Positions 1 through 13,709 of a DNA stretch of 64,000 bases are shown here, in pieces. Source of the DNA: Adiantum capillus-veneris (lineage: Eukaryota; Streptophyta; Polypodiopsida; Polypodiales; Pteridaceae); NCBI GenBank assembly GCA_014529385.2, contig CM043970.1, positions 47,767,779-47,831,778 on the forward strand. The letters run 5' to 3'. A program made the position numbers and the translations under genes. Under the pieces are notes generated by a model. The model had not been told where the DNA came from. It did no database searches and saw only the letters and a list, made by a program, of their open reading frames with translations. Every line of letters starts with the position of its first letter. Position 1 is the stretch's first letter.

Positions 1-2406
1 AAGTGGAAAGTTTTCAAAGAAGTAATTTTCTCTTGTGCGAAGGAATGCTTTTCGGCGAAACACATGTCTTGCAAAAGGTCTAAGAAGGGTAGCACCAAGA
101 AGAAATGGTTTGACATGGAATGTAGTCAAGCCCGAAAACACTTGCTAAGATTGGATGCAATCAAAGACAAGGAAGTTTACTTGGAATGTTCACACACATA
201 CAAAGCACTTGTTCAAAAGAAGAGGAGAAGGTGGGAAGTCGAAAAACAACTTCTTTTAGCACAAGAGAAAGCACATGCATGTGGCAAGTTTTGGCAAAAT
301 CTAAAAGGCAAGCGCGTTGAGAGCTTTGGTGACTTGACTCTTGAGGATATGTATATGCATTGTAAGAACCTCTATGAGCAACCCAATGTTGATAAGATGG
401 AGGGTTGTAGCTCCCTTCCATTTATGTCTCCCTTCTTTACCATTGAAGATGTATGCCGCGCGCTTGAGAAACTTGCTACTCGCAAGGCAGGTGACCTTCA
501 AGGTGTCAAGGCTGAAATGATTAAATGGACAAGCAAGAAAACACGATATTGGATATGCGATATGTTTAACCTTGCACTTCAGTATGGCATGCCTCATGAT
601 TGGAGTGCAAATTGGATCAAACCTTTGCACAAAGGAGGAGATGTAAACAATGTGAACAACTATCGCACTATAATGGTTGGTTCTTTGATGGCAAAGTTAT
701 TTGGATGTATCATGGAGATGAAGATAAGTGAATGGGCTGAAAAGAATGGCAAACGTGCGCTTGGCCAAGCAGGTTTTCGAAAGCATCATAGCACTATTGA
801 TCACCTTGTCACTCTTCGAGTTCTTATGGAAGCGTCTCGATTGAAAGGAAAAAAGTTGTATTGTTGCTTCGTGGATTTCAAGAAAGCTTTTGACATGGTA
901 CCGCGAGGAAATCTTTGGAGACGTATGCAAAGCCTTCAAGTGCCGAGAGAATTTATGCATGCAGTCTTTCGCATCTACCAAAAAGTGATATGTCGATTAC
1001 GTATGGGAGATGGAATTTCAGAATTTTTTGCAAGCACTATTGGTGTCAAACAAGGATGCCCACTTTCCCCAACCCTCTTTGGGCTACTCATTGATGAATT
1101 GGAATACATGGTTCTTGATTTTATGCAGCAAGAAGGCATAGAAGAGGTTAAGATTGGAAATGCGGTGATCATGCTTTTGCTTTATGCCGATGATGTAGTG
1201 CTCTTGGCACATACCTTAGAAGATGCACAAAAGCTTATGAGTGTCTTGGAACACTTTTGCCTACATAGCGGGCTGATCGTGAATGGATCCAAAACCAAGG
1301 TTATGCTTGTAAAGACCCTCAATGACGAAAATCCATGCATTATATACAACAATGAGAAACTTGAAGTGGTAGATCACTTCAAGTACCTTGGCCTTGAGGT
1401 TCCATCCAATCATAAATGGAAGGATTGTGCAATGCGTCGCTTGGAAGCCGGAAAGAGGGCTTATTATGCATTTGAGAACATGTGCAATGTAGGAGAGATC
1501 AAGTGTTGGGCTCTCAAAAAGTACCTCTTTGACACATTGGTGACACCGGTGCTTCTTTATGGAGTGGAGGTGTGGGGTGGAAGCATCGGGAAGTCTACTT
1601 GGAAAGAGTTTGAGAATGTCCAAAAGCGTTTTCTCACCAACTTTCTCCAAGTCAAGACACAAACACCCTACATGCTCTTACTTCTTGAGTCCGGATCGCT
1701 TCCCATTGAGATCTTGGGCATGGAAAGGGTTGTGGAGTACATGCGTAAGACACAACGTAGCCCTTTGCATCGACTTCCTAGAATCGCATATGAAGCAAAT
1801 CAAAAGGTTCAAAAGACATGCAAGAGCAAAATACTAAGTTCGGGGTGGATGCTTGATATCAAGAAATGGTTTGGAAGATGGGATGCATGTCACTTGGTCA
1901 AGGATGCGTCGATCGACTCCCAAGTTAATGAGGCCTTCTTACAACGCCAATGTATCATGGCTTGGGAGAAATCCGGAGGTTCTCGATTCAGCCATTACAC
2001 CACACACGTTGCCCCAAACTACAAATCTCTCTTCTTCTCGGAACGAGGTAACCGAACCCATTCCTATATCCTTGAGCCCATCCCGTTGAGTGCGATCCGC
2101 ACCATTGCCTCCATTCGTCTTAGTTCCCATTCTCTACGCTGCGAGACAGGACGTTGGGGCACTGACGAGGAGTGTCATCGACTTTGCACCTTATGCCCTC
2201 GTCAAGTGCGAGAGAGTGAGTACCACACACTACTTGAGTGCTCAGCTTTTGACCACATTAGGTCCTCTTTTCCCCATATATTCAGCCATGAGCTCTCCCT
2301 ACATACCTTCCTCTCCCAACCACGATGTGGACTCTCTATTGCGACGCTCATTTCAGCCATTTTTGAGCATCGAGAGTCACTTATGAACTCCACTCACACC
2401 ACGTGA
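1..2406 (+). CDS. LINE (non-LTR retrotransposon) reverse transcriptase ORF, 5' part outside window
   Basis: The frame is open from base 1 through the ATG at 64 to the TGA at 2404-2406, so the real ORF starts upstream and any endonuclease domain lies outside the window. Numbering from the ATG, RT motif A is FVDFKKAFDMVP (269-280), motif B GVKQGCPLSPTLFG (327-340) and motif C LLLYADDVVLL (371-381), with the catalytic YADD at 374-377. The C-terminal end has C708-X2-C711, H721 and C726, a zf-RVT-like knuckle. The family reverse transcribes its own RNA at a nicked chromosomal target. There is no stop or frameshift over 800 codons, unlike every other transposon ORF of similar size here, so this copy is probably young. 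Confidence 0.92.
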   Translation, partial: KWKVFKEVIFSCAKECFSAKHMSCKRSKKGSTKKKWFDMECSQARKHLLRLDAIKDKEVYLECSHTYKALVQKKRRRWEVEKQLLLAQEKAHACGKFWQNLKGKRVESFGDLTLEDMYMHCKNLYEQPNVDKMEGCSSLPFMSPFFTIEDVCRALEKLATRKAGDLQGVKAEMIKWTSKKTRYWICDMFNLALQYGMPHDWSANWIKPLHKGGDVNNVNNYRTIMVGSLMAKLFGCIMEMKISEWAEKNGKRALGQAGFRKHHSTIDHLVTLRVLMEASRLKGKKLYCCFVDFKKAFDMVPRGNLWRRMQSLQVPREFMHAVFRIYQKVICRLRMGDGISEFFASTIGVKQGCPLSPTLFGLLIDELEYMVLDFMQQEGIEEVKIGNAVIMLLLYADDVVLLAHTLEDAQKLMSVLEHFCLHSGLIVNGSKTKVMLVKTLNDENPCIIYNNEKLEVVDHFKYLGLEVPSNHKWKDCAMRRLEAGKRAYYAFENMCNVGEIKCWALKKYLFDTLVTPVLLYGVEVWGGSIGKSTWKEFENVQKRFLTNFLQVKTQTPYMLLLLESGSLPIEILGMERVVEYMRKTQRSPLHRLPRIAYEANQKVQKTCKSKILSSGWMLDIKKWFGRWDACHLVKDASIDSQVNEAFLQRQCIMAWEKSGGSRFSHYTTHVAPNYKSLFFSERGNRTHSYILEPIPLSAIRTIASIRLSSHSLRCETGRWGTDEECHRLCTLCPRQVRESEYHTLLECSAFDHIRSSFPHIFSHELSLHTFLSQPRCGLSIATLISAIFEHRESLMNSTHTT

Positions 2407-2471
2407 CATGTTCATTTGGTCCCATAGGTCATATTTGACCTCCCAGGACGATAATAGAACTAACTAACTAA

Positions 2472-2474
<3 letters not shown>
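2407..2474 (+). other. LINE 3' UTR with hairpin and AACT tandem tail
   Basis: After the LINE stop codon there are only about 50 bases before a 3' tail of about four AACT units (2457-2474). At 2426-2441 a perfect 6-bp stem, AGGTCA / TGACCT with loop TATT, sits just upstream. In several LINE groups a 3' stem-loop plus a short tandem tail is the site where the reverse transcriptase starts. The tail runs directly into a CT microsatellite. Confidence 0.6.

Positions 2475-2570
<96 letters not shown>
2474..2570. repeat. (CT)n microsatellite, about 95 nt
   Basis: Nearly perfect CT dinucleotide tract immediately after the LINE tail. A second tract of about 36 nt lies at 2650-2685. Confidence 0.95.
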
Positions 2571-2645
2571 GGCTTAAGACACTATCATTAACATTATGAA
2601 ATTCCAAGATTACAAAGGCGAACATAGCGTGTACTGTGCAATTGG

Positions 2646-2685
<40 letters not shown>

Positions 2686-2687
<2 letters not shown>

Positions 2688-2969
2688 AATTGCAGTGTTG
2701 TTTGCAGGCAATAGCTCTACAGACAAAATCATACAGAAGATGTTTGGCCAACTTTCTTTCGCGCATTGTTTACATGTTTCCTTGATGTAGTCAATTTGCG
2801 ATGCTATCCCACTTCTCACGGGCACTTTGACTTGTGGACACACAAAGCACTATGGACAACGTGGTCTAGGAGGGTAGCCAACTGAGGGCACGACTATCAA
2901 TTTTGAACACAACACGGTCTTGGCCGTCCTCGACAACAATTTTGTAACATTTAATGGTCTAAAAACTTA
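2686..2969. other. Spacer, nothing recognised
   Basis: Unique-looking sequence between the second CT tract and the start of an LTR-like repeat. No coding signal or repeat was seen. Confidence 0.5.
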
Positions 2970-4551
2970 TGTGTAGCGGAAATGAGCATAAACATAGTGG
3001 GCATTTCATTAGAATAGATTCCTAATGAGAATTACAAGAGTGCTTGGGTGGAGAGAGTAACAAAAAGAATAACACCTATTTAGATAGCATCAACAATACT
3101 TTCAAAAGAGAGAGAAATTAAGCTATTGACAATAGTTGAGGACCGGATTTGCATGGAGCCGGTCCCCCCTCCAAAAGGCTTTGTATTATGGTTTCTCCCA
3201 TCAAGAGAGACATTGTACAATACAATTCTTTGTGTTCCTTCAAGACTAGCTAGTGCAATGAAGATGAAAGCTTCATGCACTAAGCAAAACACTTAGCAAA
3301 CACAACTTTAATTATCCCCGTTCTCAGACCCAAGACCTCACACACCTTCGAAGATGGTGAGAGCTAGCAGGGTATGAGAATAGATTGAGAGGAAGAAGGA
3401 GTATCTTACGAGAAAGATGTACATCTCCTCACATAATCACTCATATTAGCATAGCTTAGCTTAGCAATTAGCATGGTAGAGGAGATGAGCATGCATTGAA
3501 GCTTGTTTCTTGGTTGGATTTGCATCCACATGCCAAGAGTGTGTCGATGTAGGCTTCTATCTCACAAGCTTGGAGTAGGTGATGAGCTCTCGGCCATTAA
3601 ATCTTGGGAAGAGATAGTCTTCTCTTTCTTCACACATGAGATTGTGTGTGTGTGTGTGTGTGTGATAATGCGTTGCAAAAATCAGCCCCCTCTCTCTCTT
3701 GTGGGCGAGCCCTCTTGCTATTTGCTCTTGCTTTTCCCCCATTGGACCTCCCCAAGTCAAGCCAATGGCTATTAAGCAGCATAAGTGATATCCTTTTGAC
3801 ATGTGTCCCCCTTTCCCCTTTTGTGAGAGCTTAATCAATTAAACTTAATTGATTTAAATGAATTAAATCCCCATTGGACCTTTCCCCATTCTAACCAATA
3901 GGAATTAAGTAGCCCATTGGGCTGCTCAATTCCTATTGGACCCCTTCACGGGCTGTCCAATAATCATCCAAGAGACTTAATTTTCATTGGTTCTTTTTGC
4001 TAAGTGTTTTAAAATTAATTAGGCTAAATTTACTCTAGCCTAATTCTCATTGGTCCACTTCAAAGGTCATCCAATAGGAATTGAGCACACTTTGGGAGCA
4101 ACTAGCTTAGGCATCTGACATGTGTCCTTCATTCCCTTTGTGTTAAGGGGGCTTGTGTGTGTGTGTGTGTGTGTGTGTGGATTTCTCTATCATCCCCTAC
4201 TTGCTAGGCTCGCCCCCTCCTATGTAGGGATATGCAATACTTTTTTGGTCACACACAAAGCATCCAATTCCTTAAGGTTGACCTTTGGAAATAACCTTTG
4301 AATTTTGGAACCTTAGCATTTTGGAAGTCTTAATGGGCTGAACCTTAGGGTCTTTTTAGCCCATTGTTTCACATGGCTCTTTTGCAGATGGCCCCCCCTT
4401 TGGATCCTTATTTTCCCTCCTTTGGATCCATGGCGGGTCTGCTAGCTTAACCAATATTCTAGCTTTTTCTCCCCTGGCACTTCGCCATATTAAATGATCA
4501 GTTTAACATGAGAAAATCATTTAGGAGAATTAGATAGTGATTATTATTACA
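2970..4551 (-). mobile_element. LTR of a gypsy-type retrotransposon (H family), solo or truncated
   Basis: Read on the minus strand this block begins TGTAATAATAATC and ends TACACA, and it aligns along its length with the LTR at 30561-31946. The clearest shared stretches are the start (AAATGATTTTCT, then TTAAACTGATCATTTAATATG) and the stretch around 3100-3330, which contains a run of C/G, the mirrored CTATTGACAATAGTTGAGG block and TTTCTCCCATC. Two TG tracts (3644-3662, 4153-4179) lie inside. No primer-binding site or target duplication was found next to it, so it may be a solo LTR or the end of a decayed element. Confidence 0.65.
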
Positions 4552-6265
<1,714 letters not shown>

Positions 6266-6897
6266 ATGTCATCCGGTAAGGAAGGTCAAAAAGAAGGAAA
6301 GGAGGGAGCTGCAGCCAAAGTTGTTGGTGCAGTAGTGGCAGTTGGAGTTGCATGGGGCATTTTCAGATTTGTGAAGGCGAAAAAAGAAGAGGACACCCTC
6401 ATTCAAGAGTATTATGGAGATGGAGAGGATTTTACTCTTCCTGATGGAGACCGCAATAATTATGATGCAGAGGAGTTCTACATTGAAGAGCACTTGAGTT
6501 TGTGAAGGTGGACCCTCCTCCTATGGTTATTTCTCCTCATTCAGATGAGATGAAAAGTGTACCAGAGGAGGAAATCAAAGCAATAAAAAATGTGGAACCT
6601 CCCCCACCTGAGCCAAAGGCTGATGAGAAGCCCAAGGTTGAGGAAAAGCCCTGGTTCCTTTGCCTTTTTTATCCACCCAAGAAAATTGATTGCAAGCCCA
6701 AGCTGAAGGAGAGCGAGAGCTTTGATAGTAAAGATGTGAAGCCCAAAGAAAGTCACAGTTATGAAATCAAGAAGGGAGATACTCTATGGGCCATTTCAGG
6801 AAAATATGGGATCTCGCTAGATGACCTGAAAGTGGCAAATGGCTTGCATGGGGATAATATTTATGCTGGAGATAAGCTTATTATACCTCCAAAATGA
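6266..6897 (+). pseudogene. LysM-domain protein gene, frameshifted
   Basis: From the ATG at 6266 the frame encodes a basic, KEG-rich start, a hydrophobic segment (AAAKVVGAVVAVGVAWGIF, a likely membrane anchor) and an acidic stretch, then stops at TGA 6503-6505. The neighbouring frame, open from about 6487 to the stop at 6895-6897, continues with a proline/lysine-rich linker and one C-terminal LysM domain (SYEIKKGDTLWAISGKYG ... LKVANGL ... IYAGDKLIIP). LysM domains bind N-acetylglucosamine glycans. Moving from the first to the second frame needs one extra base between about 6484 and 6505, so this is a single-base deletion, a sequencing error or a pseudogene. No intron is evident. It is the only convincing non-transposon coding sequence in the window. 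Confidence 0.7.
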
Positions 6898-8590
<1,693 letters not shown>

Positions 8591-9730
8591 TTAATGAACT
8601 TCTTTTTTATGAATCTTGCTCGGTTCTTTTCTTGCTCGAAAGTTTTCGCTCGGGGTTTGGTAGGATTCCTTACCTACATGCATGAACATAGCTCCAGAAT
8701 CATCCTCATTCTTCTCCAAATGGATTACAATGATTACCACCATTGTTTTTCCATTCTCTTTAGCTGTCAAACCACTTGGCCCTGCTTTCCTTTTAATCTC
8801 AATACCATAATCTTGAGCTTGAAATGGAATTTGTGAAGGAAGAGGAAACATATCACCACCCATTCTCTTTGGCTTGTCACATTGAGGGCTTTTATAACCC
8901 CATTCACCACAATTGTAACTTTGAAACATATCCCCTCTTCCATCCATGCCTCTTCCTCTACCACCTTTAAACCCCTCATTGCTTCCATAGCCATGGCCAT
9001 ATCCATAGCTTTGACCTCTTCCACATCCCATCATATGCACACTAAGATTCTTCATAAGACCTACAACCTCTTGCATCTCCTTGCAAAAAGCATTCACATC
9101 ATGAGAAGCTTGTTGATTACCTTGATCAAGACCTTTGGTTGCTCTACAGACTTCACTTCAACCTTTGACTCGACATTGATTCCAAGTGGATGAAGACATT
9201 TTGCTTTACATTCTTTATTCTTTGCAATTTCAACTACTTCCTCAAAGGTCCTTGGTTGCTTAAGCTCCACGTTCAAGCACAGACTACTCCTCAAACTTGC
9301 AAGAAACCTATCCTTCTTCAACATGGTTGGAGAAGTTTCAGCCCCCAAAGATGTACACCACTTTGTCCATATCGCATTGAATGCCTTCACAAAGTCCTAT
9401 ATGGCCTTCACCATGTACCATCAAGCCATGAATAGTCTGTCATACCTTTTGTGGGTCTTCCACCTGTTGAAAGTGTGTAAGAGAAGCATGTATTACCATT
9501 TCATATGTCATAACATGAGCGGGTTGGTTCTATTGCAACTCTTTTTTGTATTCTTCCAACCATTCCCTAGCATCTCCCTTCAAACAGAAGTAGAAGATTT
9601 GCAGCACCAACGTTGGGTCTTGCTTGTCAGTAAGAAGGCAAGCAAACTCTATTTTCTCAATAAACCCTTTGGCACTTTCATTTTATTTCCCGTTAAACTC
9701 TGAAAAACTAAACTCCGTGTATTTTTAAAT
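8591..9730 (-). pseudogene. Gypsy retrotransposon gag remnant
   Basis: On the minus strand, broken frames carry gag signatures in order. 9730-9400 has a decayed N-terminal part (EFNG, LLLTSK..., HTFNR-like). 9390-9094 contains LKQPRTFEEVVEIAKNKE, typical of the end of a plant gypsy capsid domain. 9097-8591 continues with a GRG/GYG-rich stretch and a degenerate zinc knuckle (YNCGEWGYKSPQC, in which the histidine and one cysteine position do not fit CX2CX4HX4C). Several stops and frameshifts separate the pieces. No protease, RT or LTR was found beside it. Confidence 0.65.
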
Positions 9731-10559
9731 CTGTAAACTGAAGGTAGCTTGAAGCGATTCGTCGGTGGCGAGCACCAAAACACTATTGGGCAAAAGAAAA
9801 CGTGGGACACCTCTATATCTTTATAGGCCAAGAGAATTATCAAACTCAACACCAAAAAGTGTATCAAAACTACTCTTATTAATTCCCAACTAAAGGCCTA
9901 TGATCCCTTGGGAATTTACAAGCACACGCCTACCCAAAGGACCATAGCACATACGAGCAAAACCCTGTGAAAGCACAGGTTTACATCACACGCCGACCAA
10001 TGCATATGAATACAAGGGAATATCCTTTAACAATTGAACATCATAAAACCACAATTTCAACGTCAACTCCACAATTCATAGATACATTCCCTCCCAATCT
10101 ATCTGCACACAATTTCCCACTAGGCTGCCATAGCCATAACCCTGTAGAGAACTAGTTGTAACTTGAAGAGCACAACTCTAATTGGGGCACTTTAAAGCTA
10201 GGAATAAATCTTAAAACATGAGTGGCAAGAAATTTGAAGATGGTAATTTTTTTTTCTACACGCCGCTATGTGCAAAATTGTCTTGAATAGAGAGTTGTCT
10301 CGGTACGACTACAGGTAGAGAAGGCAGAGTGTGGGAAAAAAACTGCATCCAAAAGCATCAAGGAGGCAGAAAGAGCTAATTCTTGAAAATTTCTAAACTT
10401 TATCTGCACATTTTTTTATTTTTTACATGATTTTTAGTTATATACAAGTCTCACTTCAAAAAACACTCACTCACGAGCACTTACAGTAACCCAATAGTTG
10501 GCGCTACACTAGCAACTTGCCCTACATGTACATGCTCTTGCTAAAGCAAGCTTAAGAGC
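9731..10559. other. Spacer, nothing recognised
   Basis: AT-rich sequence without convincing coding, repeat or RNA signal. Confidence 0.4.
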
Positions 10560-10589
10560 CCACAAAAAGAAAGCCCATACACTTTTGAC

Positions 10590-11060
10590 ATCGTGCGTCA
10601 TGTCCATATGCACAAATTTTTAAAATACGGGGTGTCAAAATTTGATGTGCCCAACAATGTAGTTGCTTAGTTTTTGTGTGATGCTTACAATGTAGACATC
10701 TACACAGAGAGCTTGACAAGACAAACACAATGGTGCCCTTGGAATTTCGATGCAACAACCCTACAATGCAGTGTGAGCAATTCAAAAGCACATCAGAAGA
10801 GAAGACACATGATGTACATAGCAAAACCTTATCTTCTCATTCATTCATAATAATATCGTACAAAAAAATTTACAAGGTTGCTTTTTATACATTTGGGTTC
10901 AGATACATATTGTGGGAAAAGTCAACATAACTTGAGATTACAATTACAATTACATGAGAGATAGAATAAATCAAAATCTTTGTTGGAATCTTTCCACATA
11001 GGTCAACACCTCTCACATCTCTGAAAGAGACGGATCCAAGATGTTTAATGTCAATATTGG
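10590..11060 (-). repeat. Left arm of an inverted LTR-like repeat
   Basis: The reverse complement of this block aligns with 11390-11830 on the plus strand. Shared phrases, read in the sense of the right arm, include TTGTCTTGTCAAGCTCTCTG, ATTGTAATCTCAAG and GTGTGTCTTCTCTTCT. The copies are clearly diverged and about 330 bases apart. They are probably LTR fragments of one family in opposite orientation. Confidence 0.6.
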
Positions 11061-11389
11061 GAAGCAAGTGAATTGTTTAAGACATGGAGGCATGCTAGGA
11101 GGTTGTCAGACTCTTGTCTAAGCACAACGCACTCCACTATAACACTCAATGTGCCGATCCCCTTTTTAAGACCTCTCACCTATCCACATGCAAATCCTTG
11201 AGCAAATCAATTGCAACTTACTTCAAAATTCATAGGAAACATACTAAGACTATTTAGAACATAACTTGCTTATCAAAATCGCAATACGACTCCTCCATGC
11301 CCTAGTTGAGTCACTTACTTTCCAAGATTTACATTAGGTCTTAGATCCATCTCTTTTGGAGATTTGATAAGTGTTGACATGTGTGGACA

Positions 11390-11830
11390 CCCAAACAATG
11401 TGTTGGAAGATTCCAACAAATATTCTCGTTTACTTTATCTCTCATGTAACTGTAATTGTAATCTCAAGTGATGTTGACTTCTCCCACAATCTGTATTTGT
11501 ACCCAAATGTGATGTGAAGGCGAGAATGTAATTATCAATGAAATTATGGCAAATCTTTCTTTTGTACCATCAAACTAGGAGCCAGGGAAACCTTGTAATA
11601 TATTTTATATGATGATTATTATGAATGAATAAGAAGATAATGTTCTACTCTGTACATTGTGTGTCTTCTCTTCTACTATGGTTTTGAGTTGCTCACACAG
11701 CACTGCACGATTGTCGCATGAAAATTTTGAGGGCACATTGTGTTTGTCTTGTCAAGCTCTCTGTGTGTATATCTACACTGCAGGCATCCTACAAAAACCA
11801 AGCAACTACGTCTATGACCTTCCAAGTGAC
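11390..11830 (+). repeat. Right arm of the inverted LTR-like repeat
   Basis: Inverted partner of the block at 10590-11060. It includes ATTCCAACAAA, then TATCTCTCATGTAA, then the CAAGCTCTCTGTGTG region. A transcript across both arms could fold into a long imperfect hairpin. Confidence 0.6.
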
Positions 11831-11999
11831 ATTCTCTCTATCCGAGGGTTGTTTTGAGATTCCATCAATTGCATGCAATTCTCGGCACTTAGGGGAACCT
11901 GCTAGGCACATCCGGTTTTTGAAAAGTCAACCTACATCAAGCCGCCAGAAGAAAATTGCATTTTTTTCCGAAGTTGTATTGCCAGTTTCATGAACAAGT

Positions 12000-12354
12000 T
12001 ATGTTCTATATAGTCCAAGTATGTTGCCTATGAAGCTATATGCTTGTTTTCGTGCTACTCTTTCCAAGACACGATCAGTGATGGATAGAGGATAATTGTC
12101 TCGAATTGTAGCTGCGTTCACTTTTTTAAGTTGAAGCACACTCTTAATTTTCCATTCTTCTTAGATACCACCACAATCAGTGTCGGTGGATTTGTGTTCG
12201 AAAGATGAGCTGGGAAGGCACGGGGCCTCTGGCTGTGAGAGGTGCAAGGAAGCATTAGGAAAGAAATAGACTCATTTTTGGGCCTTTTAGCTCTAGTGAG
12301 AGAATGCTCCTTAGCCAATAGGAAGAAGGCTAACGTTACATTGAAAAAAAACAA
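12000..12354 (-). pseudogene. Gypsy reverse transcriptase fragment
   Basis: On the minus strand one frame reads LIVVVSKKNGKLRVCFNLKK (ending near 12120) and continues through NAATIRDNYPLSITDRVLER and YSFI. This matches the palm region of Ty3/gypsy RT around VxKKxGxxRxCVDYRxLNxAT and PLPxIDxxLExxAG. It is too short for the catalytic YxDD region and is isolated from other pol domains. Confidence 0.65.
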
Positions 12355-12621
12355 ATTCTCATTTTGAAAATGTCCATGAAAACCATTTTGGTGAAATTGT
12401 CACTATCATCAGAAAAGTAAGGCGTTTGATAATGACATCTTGCACAAGCGTCGAACGCCTTTTTATGACCCACTGTTGCTATCCTATAAAGTGAAGTACT
12501 TGTACTTGTGCATCTTGCACAAGTATCAATCACCTTTTTATGAAGTACTCGCAATTTAAATTCGAACAAATCGTACTTGATAGTGATTGATAGGTACTAT
12601 TTAAGACTATGAAGGAGTCAT

Positions 12622-12675
12622 AACCAAGCAAATAGAGGCCCTTGAGGGGTCTCTGGGACCTCTATTCGCTTGGTT
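12622..12675. repeat. Small hairpin, copy of the apex of the adjacent foldback
   Basis: AACCAAGCAAATAGAGG at the left pairs with the stretch ending CCTCTATTCGCTTGGTT at the right. The same core (GAGGCCCTTGAGGGGTCTC) recurs twice in the larger foldback downstream. Confidence 0.7.
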
Positions 12676-12726
12676 CTGACCTTATGAGGCCTTAGGATTA
12701 TTATATAGCATTTTTTAAGCCCACGG

Positions 12727-13031
12727 ATGGATCCGAAACGTCCAAAAACCTTAGGATAGCTCTTTAAAACACTGAAATCTGACGTCTCTAGCTCAAGATA
12801 TAGCATTTTTTAGCCTACGGCCTCATGAGGTCAGTACCAAGCGAATAGAGGCCCTTGAGGGGTCTCAAGGGCCTCCCTTGTACCAAGAGAATAGAGGCCC
12901 TTGAGGGGTCTCAAGGGCCTCTATTCGCTTCGTGAGGCCCTAGGCTAAAAAATGCTATGTCTTGAGCTAGAGACGTCAGATTTCAGCGTTTTAAAGAGCT
13001 ATCTTAAGGCTTTTGGATGTTTCGGATGCAT
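12727..13031. mobile_element. Foldback element with arms of about 120 bp
   Basis: The left arm (12727-12855) and right arm (12914-13031) are near-perfect inverted copies. Both contain the sequence read as AGCTCTTTAAAAC, GAAATCTGACGTCTCTAGC, AAAAAATGCTA and GCGAATAGAGG. The centre holds two copies of GAGGCCCTTGAGGGGTCTCA. This is a MITE-like or foldback architecture with no ORF. A transcript would form a long hairpin suitable for small-RNA processing; whether it is transcribed is unknown. Confidence 0.75.
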
Positions 13032-13621
13032 TTGTGGTAATATTTTGATATTTTAAAAACAACTCTTATGTTTTTTCTCTCATCGCACATCACATCACTC
13101 ATTAAGATTCACAGACATGGATTTTTGTGTACACTTAAGTTGGGCTCTTGAAAAGCATTTTGTACGAGCATGCACTTAAGTGATTGAGAAAACTTTTACG
13201 TATGTACTATGAGAAATAGAATTCCAAAAAAAACTTTTGTATTTTTCATAATTACCTCTCTCTATGCTGAGTTGGCGTTTCTTACAGGCCCCAAAATTGA
13301 GTCCAAGTTTCTCCTAATGAGAGTAGCAGCAGACACAATCAATGTAGAAAAAGCTTAAAATAGACAGCTTGGACAAGATTCCAAAACTTGATAACCCAAA
13401 ACAGACAATTAACAGTACCACTGCTTAATTAAATATTAATGGAGGAGTTTATGCTCCTTACATGGTTTAACCTGCCTTAATCCAAGTGCTAATTAAGAAA
13501 ATCAAACTTCAGTGTCCAATGTGATGATAACAGTATGAAGGTACTTTCCCCTTTGCCTTAATTGGCATGTCGGCTTGTCTTGACAAAGTTCCTCTCCTTC
13601 GTTCTTCCTTTGCTGCTTCAA

Positions 13622-13709
<88 letters not shown>

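Noticed and set aside
6484-6505. Programmed -1 frameshift in the LysM gene
   Set aside because: No X-XXY-YYZ slippery heptamer or downstream structure is seen, and plant LysM genes are not known to use one.
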